Below the pieces are notes generated by a model. It was not told the DNA's origin, did no database searches, and was given only the letters and a program-made list of their open reading frames with translations. From the NCBI RefSeq assembly GCF_963924675.1, contig NC_089224.1, positions 68,495,464-68,559,463 of the forward strand: a stretch of 64,000 nt of DNA. Reading direction: 5' to 3'. Shown in pieces: positions 50,915 to 62,404 of this stretch (its first letter is position 1; each line of letters starts with the position of its first letter). Origin of the DNA: Phocoena phocoena (Eukaryota; Chordata; Mammalia; Artiodactyla; Phocoenidae). Position numbers and translations under genes: made by a program.

Positions 50915-52000
50915 GCCCGGCCCATAGTAACTCCTTGGTAGGTGTTTGTTCTTATGATTCTTCTCTGGACTTGTCAGTGTTCTTTCTCCCCATTTGTTCT
51001 TTGCTTAAATTATTGGGATCAATAAATAGGACCTCTCCCTAAGTGAGCATTAGTAACCTTTGGAATTAGCGAACAGAGAAGAGTAACTGTCATTGGCAAT
51101 TCTCTTCACAAGATCAGATGGATTTTCTCTTTTGCCACCTACTCTCCCTTAACTAGAAAAAGAAGGGTATGCTCATCCCACTGTCCATGTAGGCCATTAT
51201 CCTATCCAGATAATTATTCAGAGATCCATTATCCTGGAGAAGTCTTTCAGAAATGGCTATTTTCATTTATGCTCAATTGACAAAAGAGGGGTACTGCCCT
51301 GGCAATCTTGCAGAAGTATGGTGTACCTTTCAAAATAATAGAAGTTACAATTTGGGGGCAAAGAATTCTTTTTTTTTCCTGTATAGATTTGATAAGATAT
51401 TGACATTAACAAAAGGAATGAAGAATATAGTAGATCACCATTATTAATGTCATTGATTTGCACCTATACGGTGTATCATATACTGACACAAAAGAGATAT
51501 AGTTATGGGTAGTTACAGTGTATCTGAATATTCTTAGTCCATTTAATACACAGTAGTTTTTTCCTCTGAAGTAATGTCAAGAAGGATTTCATTGTATTTA
51601 GTTTCAGAAATAGAATTTGTGATGGGTTGGACAAGTGCTGGGTTGAAGTTTTTGTTTTCCATTTTAAATGAAGTTTACTCAACTTCTCCCATGTGTCACC
51701 TGCTTTCACAAATGACATTTTTTTCTGCAAAATGTATGAAGAAAGAATTAGCTATGCATATTAATAATATAAAAAGAAATGGAGGGACAATATTTACATC
51801 TCTACCAGGGGGCAGATTAGTCTCATATTACTTTTAAAAAATCCATGTTTCTTTAAATATAATTAAAATTCAGAATTCAGCATTTCGGACTGGTCTTCTC
51901 CCAGTTGATTGTAATTATTGGGATTAGACTTTAACAGGTAATCATTGGGGAATGCTGTTTTATAGTAATATATACTGTTTTATAGTAATATACAAGATAG
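50915..52000. other. Unassigned stretch
   Basis: Nothing recognised. Small frames at 51253-51447, 51263-51463, 51503-51730 and 51574-51837 overlap on opposite strands without motifs. A 20-bp tandem repeat CTGTTTTATAGTAATATA(T/C) starts at 51955 and 51975. Confidence 0.4.
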
Positions 52001-52004
52001 ATGT

Positions 52005-52190
52005 TGATGTGTTCCAAGCATAGGTTCAAGCCCAAGTTCTATCACTTGCTAGCCAAGGCTCATTTTCCTATCTATACGACTGGAATAGTATACCTGCTTC
52101 CAGGGTTATTGTTAGGATTATGGTACATAATATGTACCAAAACCAATATGTAAGGTGATATACAAGTGTTAATTATTATTAGCAATCAAA
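52005..52190 (+). repeat. MIR SINE fragment
   Basis: 'CATAGGTTCAAGCCCAAGTTC', 'ATCACTTGCTAGCCAAGGC', 'TTTTCCTATCTATACGACTGG' and 'CCAGGGTTATTGTTAGGATTA'. Confidence 0.7.
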
Positions 52191-52194
52191 GATT

Positions 52195-52638
52195 TAAAAA
52201 CCACTACCTTGAACTTGCTGTTTAAATCAAATATTTCTTATATACCTTTGATCTTACTTATAGATTGAATGTACCAAATATACTTCACCGAGCATGGGGG
52301 TTCCTATCAACCTAAGTGTCTCCCCCTGGGCAGGACCTTTTAGTAAGAAGGAAGGAACAGTGCACATAGAATAATACTAACATAGGAAAACACATTTGGT
52401 AATAATAAAAGGTAAGAGAAAAACAAAGAATAAAATATTACAAAGGCTTGCTCTAAATCTGTTTTGTCTCAGTACCCAAAGGACTTTACAATGTTATTTT
52501 TTCCCATTTTCTTCTTTGCAATTGGGAGATAAAAGTCCAGGCCATTCCTACACCCAGGATGGCAGTGTTGAGTTGGACAGGAAGGGCTGTGGAATTATGT
52601 TTGAATTCAACTGTTTTTGGTCAGACACCTGCTAGGAG
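52195..52638. other. Unassigned stretch
   Basis: The 79-codon frame at 52396-52635 (+) has no motif; no repeat was recognised. Confidence 0.35.
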
Positions 52639-52821
52639 AGACAGTAAAACAAAGTGGTTAAGCCTGTGGACTCTGGACATAGACTGTCTGGAAGCAGATT
52701 GTGTCTTACTAGCCTTGAGCAAGTTACCCTGAGACTCAATTTTTTTACCTGTAAAATGGGAATGATTTAGCATCTTCTTCCTAGGATAAATATAAAGATT
52801 AAATAACAGATGGAGCTGTAC

Positions 52822-53338
52822 TTTTCGAACTTTAGTATGCTCATGAATCACCTGGGGATCCTGTTGAAATGCAGATTCTGGATTTCCCTGGTGGCGCAGT
52901 GGTTAAGAATCCGCCTGCCAATGCAGGGGTCATGGGTTTGAGCCCTGGTCTGGGAAGATCTCCTATGCCGCGGAGCAACTAAGCCCGTGTGCCACAACTA
53001 CCGAGCCTGCGCTCTAGAGCCCACAAGCCACAACTACTGAGCCCCATGCTCTGCAACTACTGAAGCCTGTGCGCTTAGAGCCTGTGCTCCACAACAGGAG
53101 AAGCCACCACAATCAGAAGCCCACGCATCGCAACGAAGAGTAGCCCCCGTTTGCCGCGACTAGAGGAAGCCCTCGTAGCAACGAAAACCCAACACAGCCA
53201 AAAAAAAGAAAAAAGTGATAAAATACTCTTAAAAAAAATGCAGATTCTGATTCAGTAGGTGTGGGCTGGGCCTGAGAATCCACATGTCTAACAAGCTCCC
53301 TGGTGATCCCTGTGCTATACCACATTATCAGTAGCAAG
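52822..53338 (+). mobile_element. MER5A DNA transposon, split by a CHR SINE
   Basis: The left piece 'GAACTTTAGTATGCTCATGAATCACCTGGGG' -like and 'CTGTTGAAATGCAGATTCTG' and the right piece 'GATTCAGTAGGTGTGGGCTGGGCC' -like, 'TGAGAATCCACATGTCTAAC' and 'AAGCTCCCTGGTGATCC' form one hAT-Charlie MER5A. The termini are worn and no clean 8-bp duplication is visible. Confidence 0.8.
52881..53235 (+). mobile_element. CHR-type tRNA-Glu SINE (long, about 350-bp form)
   Basis: Sense copy: GATTTCCCTGGTGGCGCAGTG head with A box, 'GGGTTTGAGCCC' B box, 'CTATGCCGCGGAGCAACTAAG', repeats of 'CCACAACTAC(C/T)GAGCC', 'CTCCACAACAGGAGAAGCC', 'CAACGAAGAGTAGCCCC' and an A-rich tail. An exact 14-bp duplication AAATGCAGATTCTG (52867-52880, 53236-53249), itself MER5A sequence. 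Confidence 0.95.
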
Positions 53339-53415
53339 GATGTAAAGCACATAGCAATTGTGCTTTACAATTCCTGGCAAATTGTAAATACTCAAGAAAT
53401 GTTGGCCATTATTAT

Positions 53416-53600
53416 CCCTTTGGCACTGCACTATATGTTTTCACAAATGTTATTGTGGTTACTCTGCAACAACTTTACATTAGATACTATTTTGTCTCCA
53501 TTTCCCCAATAAGGAGACAAGTCTAGAAAAACTGGTGATTGCCAACATTGTATTTGAATGCAGTTTTCTTGATTCTAAGTAGTCTCTTTTCTACACTTGA
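53416..53600 (-). repeat. MIR SINE
   Basis: Reverse MIR: 'TATTATCCCTTTGGCACTGC', 'TTTGTCTCCATTTCCCCAATAAGG' -like and 'GACAAGTCTAGAAAAACTGG'. Confidence 0.55.
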
Positions 53601-53799
53601 AATTTTTTGTAATTTTGGGTTAGGAAAAAAAAAAAAGCAATGGACCTAAAACCTCACTTTCCTGGTCTTTGATATTGGAATGGGAAGGCTTCTCTTCTGT
53701 GTAAGCTTCAAAAGAGATCCACAGAGATTTACATGACTTCCAGGTATATTACATGGTTTCCATTTTGTCTCTATATTACAATATTTCTTTCTGACTATA

Positions 53800-55190
53800 T
53801 TTGTGAAGAAAAAGTAAGCGATACTTTTATAAAAAGTATTGCTTTAGTATAAAAAATAAACTAAGCATTACCCTCAAAAATGTCATTGCCCAGAGGCAAC
53901 AATAACGTATATATTATGTTATGAGAGCCTAGTGTTCAAGTTCTCATCTTACTGTGATACATGGGTGTGATAGTTATCTAGTTAACTAGTTAAACATATA
54001 CATGTGTCTTATATAAATGTGTCTATATATACATATATATAGTTTATGTATTAGTTTTAGTATTTATTAGTGCCAGTTTTCTATTACTATATAATCAATT
54101 ATCAAAAGTCTGGTGGTCTCAACTAGGTTCTTTGCTCAGGGCCTCACAAGACTGAAGTCAAGGTGTAAGCCAGGCTGGCCTCTTATCTGGAGGTTCCAGG
54201 GAAAAATCCACTTAAAAGCTCTTTTATGTTATTGTTGTAATTTATTTCCTTGCAGTTATAAGACTAAGGTCTTTGTTTTCTTGTTGGCTGTTGCCTGTGG
54301 GGTCATTCGCAGCTCTTGGAGGCTACATCAGATCCTTTCCATGTGGCCCCCTCTATCTTCAAGCTAGTAAGCGTATACCGAGTCCTCCTTGGGCTTTGAA
54401 TTTCTGAGTTCCCCTCCTGCCACCAGCGCTGCTATTAAAGGGTTCATGTGATTAGGTCAGGCCCAACTGGATAAACTCCCTTTTGATTAACTCAAAGTCA
54501 GCTGGTTAGTAATCTTAATTATGTCAGCAAAATCCCTTTTTCTATGTAATGTAACATAATCGTGGGTATCAGCAGGAACAGAAACCCTAGGGGACATCTT
54601 AGAATTCTGCCTACCATCTTAGGTAGAAAAACACTCTGTTTTTATATGAAATTACACAATATTTATTTCTCTGCAAACTTTTCTTCTTTTCCATGAAAGC
54701 TGTAAAGATATTTCTCAGTAAATTTAGATATAACCTGGCCTTTTAAATAGCTAAATAATATTCTTTTTAAAGGATTTATCATAATTTAACAATTTCTCTA
54801 GTGGTGGATGTTTAGATTATTTCCTTATTATAAACATTGCTGTCATACAAATATTAATGCTAGGTCTTGACTAACTGATTATCTCTTTAAGATAAATTGT
54901 TAGTTGTGAAATTACTGATCAAAGAGTATTTAAAATATTGATATACACTTCCAGTCTGCCTGCTGGAAAAGTTGCATCAATTTATATTCCCACTAACATT
55001 AATGGTTTATTAAATTGCTTGTTTCTCTACACATTTGCCAAAACTGGATCGTAACAATTCTTTTATAGTTGCTAATCTAATGAAAAGACGTATTTCATTC
55101 TCTTTATTTACTCTTCCCTGAATCTTACTGAAGTTGAACATCTTTCTCTATGTTTATTTTCCACATATGTTGCTTCATTTGTAAACTGTC
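53800..55190 (-). mobile_element. Ancient L1 3' region (L1ME-like), split by a MaLR LTR
   Basis: The left piece (53800-54060) has 'ATTGCCCAGAGGCAACAATAACG' -like. The right piece (54630-55190) has 'AGGATTTATCATAATTTAACAATTTC' -like, 'GTGGTGGATGTTTAGATTATTTCC' -like, 'AAACATTGCTGTCATACAAA', 'TTGCATCAATTTATATTCCCAC' and 'CCCTGAATCTTACTGAAGTTG'. All are antisense old L1 ORF2-end/3' blocks. Confidence 0.6.
54067..54620 (-). mobile_element. MaLR-type LTR (same family as the 33.2-kb host)
   Basis: Antisense: 'GGCCTCACAAGACTGAAGTC', 'CTGGCCTCTTATCTGGAGG', 'CATGTGGCCCCCTCTATCTTC', 'TTCATGTGATTAGGTCAGGCCC', 'AACTCAAAGTCAGCTGGTTAG', 'TATGTAATGTAACATAATCG' and 'AGAATTCTGCCTACCA'. These are the complement of landmarks in the 33151-34085 element. 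It sits inside an older L1. Confidence 0.65.
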
Positions 55191-55199
55191 TATTCATTT

Positions 55200-58100
55200 C
55201 TTTTATCAATCAGGGCTCTTAGTTACAAGCAACAGTAGCCAGCTCTGGTTAATCTGGATACAAATGGATCTTGCTAGAAGGGTATGGGTTAGCGTACAGA
55301 AGCAGTGAGGTGATTGGAGAAATAGGCTTGGTAAAGGAGGGCTAGGCAGTGGGGAGTGCAATAAATCTAAAAATTTAACTGTCATAAAACAGGACAGTTA
55401 ATATTCTGTTACTGGCATCTTCTACACAGCCCACTGTCATTATCTTGAGACTCTCAACATTACTGTGAGTAAATTCTCAATTTCCCCTTTGTCTTTGCAT
55501 CATTCCCAAGATTCAGAGACCCAGGTGGGAGCACCTGATTGACTGAGCCTAGGTCACATGCCTGAACTATAGTAATCAGTGGTGTAAGAATGGTATTCTT
55601 TGGTCCCTTTGGCTTCCGTAGTAAAAAGTAGGGGCTTATTCTCCACCAATACGTATCTGTGTTAGATGGACATTTAGGTGCTGGGTAGCTCCTCCCAAAA
55701 GACAAATGCCGTTTATTCATTTATTCAATTGCAATTTTTTCTTCTTTATTAGAGCAGTTTTTACATTAGGGGTTTTAATATTTCGCCACATGTGTTGCAT
55801 GTATCTTTTATATTATTTTTTCTTTTTCAATCATTGTGGAAAAGTAACCTTTTAAGAAAAATGACCCCAACTAGTTCTTTCCAGCAGAATCTGATACAAT
55901 AATTGATGTATTATTGTTTCTTAATCAAACAAACCTTACTGTCCTAGCCATAGTCAAGTTAACTAGGAAGTCTGTATATGGAGGAAGGTGGTTTGCTGTA
56001 CTAAGACATCTTTGCCTATTCTCTATTTCATATCAAGTGACAGAAAATTCACCCAAATTTCTTTTTGGGAAGTGAAAATGTTAATTGAACAGAAGAAGAT
56101 GGGTCTTTCAAGCTTGGGGTGCAGTCTCGCATGTTGAGGTACTTTTCCTGCCATATCCCTACAATCAGAAGAGCTGGTACCTAGGGTAGTCACGTGGCTA
56201 ATGAGTGATTTCTTGTTGGAGCCTGCGTGCTTACGTATTTGCAGTAAAGCTCTGTAATAGAGATGGTTTGTGAGTGTGGCTTTTCTTCCTAGTGTAGTTT
56301 AGGACTTTCATCATTTGTAAGCCTCTTACTACTTAAATAATTCAAAAGAAATCCATGGATAATTCTTTTAAACATCTATAATAAGTATTCCTTGATAGTC
56401 AGTTTCAGAATTTGTTAGGCATTGTATCTGCCAAAAAAATTCCTCTTCAATGCATACCTGAACATGCTTTTGCTTAGCTAGTTCCTTCTTGCTTCAAGGG
56501 AAACCCCTTATTTCTTGCTAAAGGGATCAACAGTCCTTTTAATTAACCAGCCTTTCCCACATGGGTTTAAAGTTCATCCTTCTCCAGAAAGTCTCAGTAT
56601 GAGTATTTGCAAAACTCTAGAGAGATGTAGTTGAACCTTACATATGCATTAGATGAAGAAATGGGTGTAATGCTCAAAGAAATTAACTTCCATATGAAGC
56701 TAGGAAGACAGGCAGAGATCATAAAGAGAACCAGAATATGTTTTTGAAAAGACTCAGTGGACAAATAAAGCCATATTTCCAAATCAATACTTTCCAAAGC
56801 TAATGAAGAAAAATAAATAATGGTTTCAGGGTAACATGCTTTTCCAAATTTACTACTTATAATGAAAGTCTGTAAGTAGTCCCCAGTGGTGCTTCAAAAA
56901 ATTCCGGAGTGTGTTGTCATCAGCTTTATTCTAAACTCCTAGGCACAGTAATATTTTCTTCTCTGTTTTTGTTAGGAGATACACATGAGTAGAAAATTCC
57001 CCCTCTGATTTTTTTTTCTGAATTGGAAAGATAAACTTCTCAATGCTGGGTGAACAATTTGAATAGACCTTTTCCTCACCAGTGGGTTGATCTCTAAAAT
57101 ACTAAGCTACAATTCCGTGTTGGGCTCTATATTGATGAAATACACAGAGAAAGACCCTAAATGTGTACCCAACAGACAGTTGAAAAGTGTCCTCATCTAG
57201 GCTAATATTGAATTTCTCTTTTAAGTGGATTGTTAGTGAAATACTGCTTTCAAGATCAAGGATCCCAGAGGTAGTATGTATGAGTGTGTGTATGTGTAGA
57301 ATTTTTCATGCCATGAATTAATTCTGAAAATGATTTCTCAGAGTTACTGTGGTCCCTTTCTCCTACACATGGAGAATAATTGGACTCGTTGTACAATTGA
57401 TTGTTTCCCCTAAGAATATGAGGCGGGGAAGGTGGAGGAGTAACTTCAGAAGGAATTCACAAAAGCAGGCTAGAAGAAACTTAATTTTAGTTGTGAAAAC
57501 AAGCAGAACTCAACTGCCCTCCATGTAACAAGTTAGGAAAGGTGATTCCTGGCATAGTTACAAGTGTGCTCTCTGCTGGAGCAGCTGTGCTGATGCTGTG
57601 CGTTAGCTGGAAGAAATTGTACAACGAAGACAGCGGGGAGGAATGGCACATTTGCCTGGTCTTTGGCTGGTCTTATCAACCAAAGCCGAAATGATTCTCT
57701 ATGGACCAAGTATGGCGTCATCTATCCTTTACTATCTTCTTTGCCCCTTTTCAGTACATATTTTAACATACATTTCCCATAAAATTGTCCATTTAAATGA
57801 TCCTAGTTTTGGCATTTCGTTTCTGTGCTCACTTGTCCAGATCCCTTCTCTTCTCTTTAGCTCAATCACTCCTTCCTTCTCCTGTTGCCTTTATTATCTC
57901 CTCTTTCCCCTGCCTCTTTTCCCCTCTGATGTTTTTCTCTGCTCAATTGTTTCCGCCTTTCTATCCTTCAGTGTTATGTTTTTTACATCAAAATTAAAAA
58001 ATTGGAACTTCTTTACCCCAAATATTATTTTTCTGAGATGAATATCAGCTTAATAGTTATCAAAGTGCTTAGATAAAGGGATGAAGTACCAAAGTGGAAT

Positions 58101-58430
58101 TTCAGGGGGAGACGGGCTGGAGTTCAGGAGGATTTCCATGTGTCTTCCAGTGCTGCTTCTTTTGTCCTTCATATGATTTCTCGAAACAGTAGGAATGTAG
58201 CTTTGAGAAGCACTTTGCATCTCCTTTCAGGGCCTTGGAGTGCTCTGGAAGGAAGCATTTGAATGACAAATATTGGAACTGGGCCTCTGGAAGCAGCAAA
58301 ACTGAACCAAGCAAACTCAGAGAACCAGGAGAGGGCTGGCCACTGGAGCAGGGTTCTTATTCAGTCTATGGATATCTAGGTATAGAGATGGTGGCCTTTT
58401 CATTTTATGAATTCCTTTGTCTACTAAAGG
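55200..58430. other. Long unassigned stretch
   Basis: About 3.2 kb without a clear repeat or exon. 'CTCTTAGTTACAAGCAACAG' at 55215 may open an unnamed old repeat. The frames at 57643-58041 (132 codons, Ser/Phe/Leu-rich, from T/C-rich DNA) and 55460-55720 show no domain. Confidence 0.4.
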
Positions 58431-58435
58431 ACATC

Positions 58436-58560
58436 ATTCCTATATTCATTCATTCAACGAATATTTGCTGTGTATCCACTTTGTGCCAGGCATGCTCTCA
58501 GTACAGTGGACACACGGTTTAATGTGCAGTCTGTGCCCTCATCTTGAGAATGGCCTAGAG
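58436..58560 (-). mobile_element. L2 LINE tail
   Basis: Reverse L2 end: 'TTCATTCATTCAACGAATATTTG', 'CCACTTTGTGCCAGGCATGC', 'TCTGTGCCCTCATCTTGAG'. Confidence 0.65.
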
Positions 58561-59760
58561 AGAAAGTCAGATGAAAAGGCCACTATAAGGCAGCACCGGA
58601 CCCCAGAACAAACTTCTGCTACCGAGATGGAAAAATGTGCCTTTGAATTCAAATTGTGTTTGAAGGTCTTCTCAGCCTTAAAGGGAGTCAGCAAGGTTGT
58701 AGAGCTACAATAGAAGTGGATGGAAAGCAAAGGAGGAGGGAGATGCTGACTCATTCCCTTGAGCTGGCAAAGTATACAATACACAGCAGACTCTGGGGGG
58801 CAAACCATCCATCTGTCCGTGGAAATCAGTGAAACAAAGGGGGGCTGTAGACACCCTCCCCTCCCTCCTGTGCCTACTCTGGATCTCAGGCTATTTGTAT
58901 TCACCAAGGCTCTATATGTTGGGACCTTTTTGGTCAGCTCCTCCCACTCTTTCTGGGATAATAAAACCAGGGGAGAAATAATGGGATAGGTTCCAGCTTG
59001 TTTTGTTCTGTGAGAGCTGTGGGAGTACATGGGGCATTTGGAAATTTACAGAAGTTGCATGCAAAGCCTGGATAATTGGATTTGGAAAGGAGGTGGGGCG
59101 GTGCAGGTGATTGCTGCTTTTTCTTATAAGCCCTTCTGTGTTATACGAATTTCTAAAATTATCTGCATGAGTTACTTTGATAAACTAATAAAAATACTTA
59201 TTTTTCAAAACAAATAAGAGTAGGATGGAGATAGTCTTGGAGCATGCAGGGCAGTGGGAGGGAATGCATGAGTAATAATCACACTTTGGAGAAAGGCTGG
59301 TTTCATGCCTGGTTTGGCTGTTTTATGATGTTACTGCTACTCTGGCAGGATGAGCTGGGCAGTGCATAAAAGGAATGATTGCTCACTATTCCTGGGTTTG
59401 GTTCTACACAGGCCAACCTCTGTCACTGCTTCAGTCTCTCAGCTCCATTAGCTGCCAACTCTATTGCTCATTTACCTTCTTCGTTATTTGTGTGTTTAGC
59501 TTCTGATCTCAGTTTCCTTTCCAGTAACATTTTAGTTTTTTCCTAGGTCCTGAAATATATATGGTCATCCTCTCAAGTAATAGCTTTCCCGACATGGCTT
59601 GGCTTTCAGGTTGTCCATTCTAGACACTTTCCTATGAGGTTGTTCCCTCCTGGTTTCTCCCAATCATTCTGCAGTGCCTAACAGCCAAAAGGACCCAAGG
59701 AGGGCCTGAGGAGGGTTGACGACAGGCAGTGGAACAAAAGGGCTCAATCCCTGCAGACAT
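58561..59760. other. Unassigned stretch
   Basis: It holds most of the longest repeat-free frame (58539-59030, minus, 163 codons), which has no recognisable domain and is overlapped by plus-strand frames. A TATA-like CATAAAAGG lies at 59366-59374, and a G-rich GGTGGGGCGG at 59091-59100. Confidence 0.4.
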
Positions 59761-59764
59761 ACCA

Positions 59765-59872
59765 AGCTGCCTCCTTCTACTTCCTAGCTGTGTGACCTTG
59801 TGCAAGTTACATAAACTTTCTGAGTCTTCATTTCTTCATCTGCATATAGAAGATACTGAGAGTATTTACCTC
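59765..59872 (+). repeat. MIR SINE core
   Basis: 'CTTCCTAGCTGTGTGACCTTG', 'CAAGTTACATAAACTTTCTGAG' and 'CATTTCTTCATCTGCATATAG' match the MIR core. Confidence 0.75.
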
Positions 59873-59874
59873 TT

Positions 59875-60770
59875 GATAAAAGCTCAATATCACCATCGCA
59901 GCAGGGGTATAAACTTATATACACTGCTCTTAAATGTGCAACAACAAAGGATGGCTCCTTTCCTCTATAATTGGTCTGTCTTCATGAAAGAGCTCCCTCA
60001 CTCAACTTCCTTTGACCCAGGTGGCTAAGCTCGAGGGATAGGGTCAGTTTCAGTCCCACCAGACGAATTTTGTTCAATTCTATGAAGAAAATCATTTCCT
60101 TAGGTAAATTCTTAACTCTGTTGGATAAAGAGCTCAGTTTTTCAGAGTTCTGCTACCTCCCTCTGTTTCTTTCCAAGATGGGATCTGAATGTGAGATTTA
60201 AGTGATCTAATGGTGGTAGAGGAAGGTAGGGGGTTCTTGGTGTTCTTTGGATCCTTGCTGGTCTCTGCTGTGTCATGGCTTGTCTGGGCTTCTCCCTGGA
60301 CTGGTGACCACTGATGGGAACTGGTGTCATCCTGGGGTGCTTTGCTGGTGTCTGAAGCTGGTATAATTCACAGACCGTTCCCAACTTTGCTGACTCAGCT
60401 CTGCCTTGTGGGCACTGCAGAGGTCCAGGGTTAAGTCCCCTAGGTTTCAGCCTGCTGCATGGAAGATAGGCAGTGGTGTGCTGCAAAATACTTAGCAATT
60501 AGTTCTGGGCAGGAGAAGTCCTGATTTGCAGTATTTGCAGCCTTCTGTGGTGTAAATAGTCCCACCTAGGCATTTCAGACTACCAATATGTTGTCACCAA
60601 ATGCAGAGTTCGGAAGAGATGCACTGTATAGATCCAAAAGAAATAAATAATCCCAAGAACATAAATAATAGTAAAATGTAATAAAATAACTATGGAGTGG
60701 TAATTTTGCATATTTAATTATCTTTATTTTTAATAGAATTTATTGAATTTCAAATTTAAGTAATTTAACT
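59875..60770. other. Unassigned stretch
   Basis: The 118-codon frame at 60142-60498 (minus) shows no domain; no repeat was named. Confidence 0.35.
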
Positions 60771-60789
60771 TTTAAGAATTGCCATGCTA

Positions 60790-61013
60790 GGGCTTCCCTG
60801 GTGGCGCAGTGGTTGAGAGTCCGCCTGCCGATGCAGGGGACGTGGGTTCGTGCCCCGGTCCTGGAAGATCCCACGTGCCGTGGAGCGGCTAGGCCCGTGA
60901 GCCATGGCCGCTGAGCCTGCACATCCGGAGCCTGTGCTCCACGACGGGAGAGGCCACAACAGTGAGAGGCCCGCATACCGCAAAAAAAAAAAAATTAAAA
61001 AATAAAATAAAAG
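60790..61013 (+). mobile_element. CHR-type tRNA-Glu SINE (about 200-bp form)
   Basis: Sense copy close to consensus: GGCTTCCCTGGTGGCGCAGTG head, 'GGGTTCGTGCCCC' B box, 'GATCCCACGTGCCGTGGAGC', 'GAGCCATGGCCGCTGAGCC', 'CTCCACGACGGGAGAGGCC', 'AGAGGCCCGCATACCGC', A-rich tail. Duplication AAGAATTGCCATG(C/T)TA (60774-60789, 61014-61029), one mismatch. Confidence 0.97.
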
Positions 61014-61034
61014 AAGAATTGCCATGTTAAACAA

Positions 61035-62185
61035 CTGGCTTGCAAAATTTCTGACAATTTAGCAGTGAGTTATCTGAGCTGGTTAGCCAGCTCTGGTCCA
61101 GCTTCTGATAAGCTCCTATTCAGACCCTCAGGTAAGTTCAATGTTCCCTTTCAGGGGCAGCTTGAGACAGCTAAATTTAGGCCAACCCTCTGCTGTCCAC
61201 AAGTTGATGCAAAAGCAACCAATGACACAATACCCTCCCATATACTAAACAGGAAGCAGGGCAGAAGCTTCTCTACCCATGGCACTAACCTTGACCCACA
61301 TAACTCACTTCCCTCTGGTAAAATTGGTCAAATAAGCAGAATATCAAATTCCCCTAGACTTCTGAAGCAAATTCACTCAATGACCAGTTCATAGAAATTC
61401 ATTTCACCAAGTGAGAAATTCACCAAATTTATTTCTATTTTGTTTTGATTGACTAGTTTTCCCAATAGCATTTTACGGATAAATGCTAAATTTGGTCTCT
61501 TGCAACAGCTGGAGGAAAGGGGCCAGAAGAGAGGAAGTTGTATTAAATGTTTGTCTAGGAGCCCACATCAACATCTCCTTCCTGCTTCTCATCTTATAGA
61601 GCGGCTTTCTCTGATCTCAATGGTCCTTTCTTTCTTCAGAGTCTCAGTCACTTCCTTCTCCACTTTGCAGCCTCCAAAGCCCAACCTTCCTCTTAAGAAT
61701 TCTTAGTGGTCATAGAGGAGAATGCTGCTGCACTAGCTTTTCCATTGGATGGCTGCTTAAACAAAACAAATTATAACAGAGATTGACTGGCAAAAATAAC
61801 AAGCCCAAGAGAGTTCTGGAGATTCGAGTCAGCACGAAGCATTCCTCACAGCACTGGTCGCTGTTTATATGGTGATCTTGAAGTCACTTCTTAATCACCT
61901 AGCCATTTAAAAACGCTGGGCTCAAGGATCAGAACTTGAGAAATGACTGGAAGCTTAAGCAGGGAAATGAGAAAGTTTGATCTGCTTTAGAAACTCAACT
62001 ATGGTAACAATATGTGAGAAGGACCAAAAGGTGGAAGTGGTAAGCAGGGAACTTGTTTAAGAGTTCATCGGAACCCAGGTGAAAAATGATAGCCTAAACT
62101 CCAGTAATGGCAATGATGGAAAAATAAGGGCCCTTTCCTGCCTACCCTAACTTAGTGGATCACCACCCCCCCCCCCGGCCCCACT
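61035..62185. other. Unassigned stretch
   Basis: Frames at 61065-61394 and 61449-61706 (+) have no motif. A C11 run lies at 62166-62176. Confidence 0.4.
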
Positions 62186-62189
62186 TTTA

Positions 62190-62400
62190 TTTTTTATCAC
62201 TGTGCCGTTTGTTTCCTTCCTAGGTTTGTGGAAAATTTAAATTTTATATTTATTATTTACTTATCATCTGTTCCTCCATTAGACTGTAAGCTCCATGCGG
62301 GCAGGCCTGCTTCATTTCCCAAAGCATTCTCATCATTCAGTGCAGTGTTGGGCACTTAACAGGTGCTCACAAACATCTGTGGAAGAAAGAGTGTAATTGA
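62190..62400 (+). mobile_element. L2 LINE tail
   Basis: 'TTAGACTGTAAGCTCCATGCGGGCAGGCC' -like, 'CATCATTCAGTGCAGTGTTGG' and 'GCACTTAACAGGTGCTCACAAAC' are the L2 3' end. Confidence 0.75.
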
Positions 62401-62404
62401 GAAG

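Larger units (their letters stand above)
52640..53415 (+). repeat. MIR SINE interrupted by MER5A
   Basis: The 5' and middle part (52640-52815) reads 'AAAGTGGTTAAGCCTGTGGAC', 'CCTTGAGCAAGTTACCCTGAG' and 'CTGTAAAATGGGAATGAT' and breaks in 'AGATTAAATAACAGATG'. The 3' part resumes after the inserted DNA with 'ATGTAAAGCACATAGCAATTG', 'CTTTACAATTCCTGGCAAATTG' and 'AATACTCAAGAAATGTTGGCC' at 53339-53415. The joined order is that of one MIR. Confidence 0.75.

Noticed and set aside
57643..58041. 132-codon plus-strand frame, Ser/Phe/Leu-rich
   Set aside because: Arises from T/C-rich DNA; no domain, and an overlapping frame exists in another phase.
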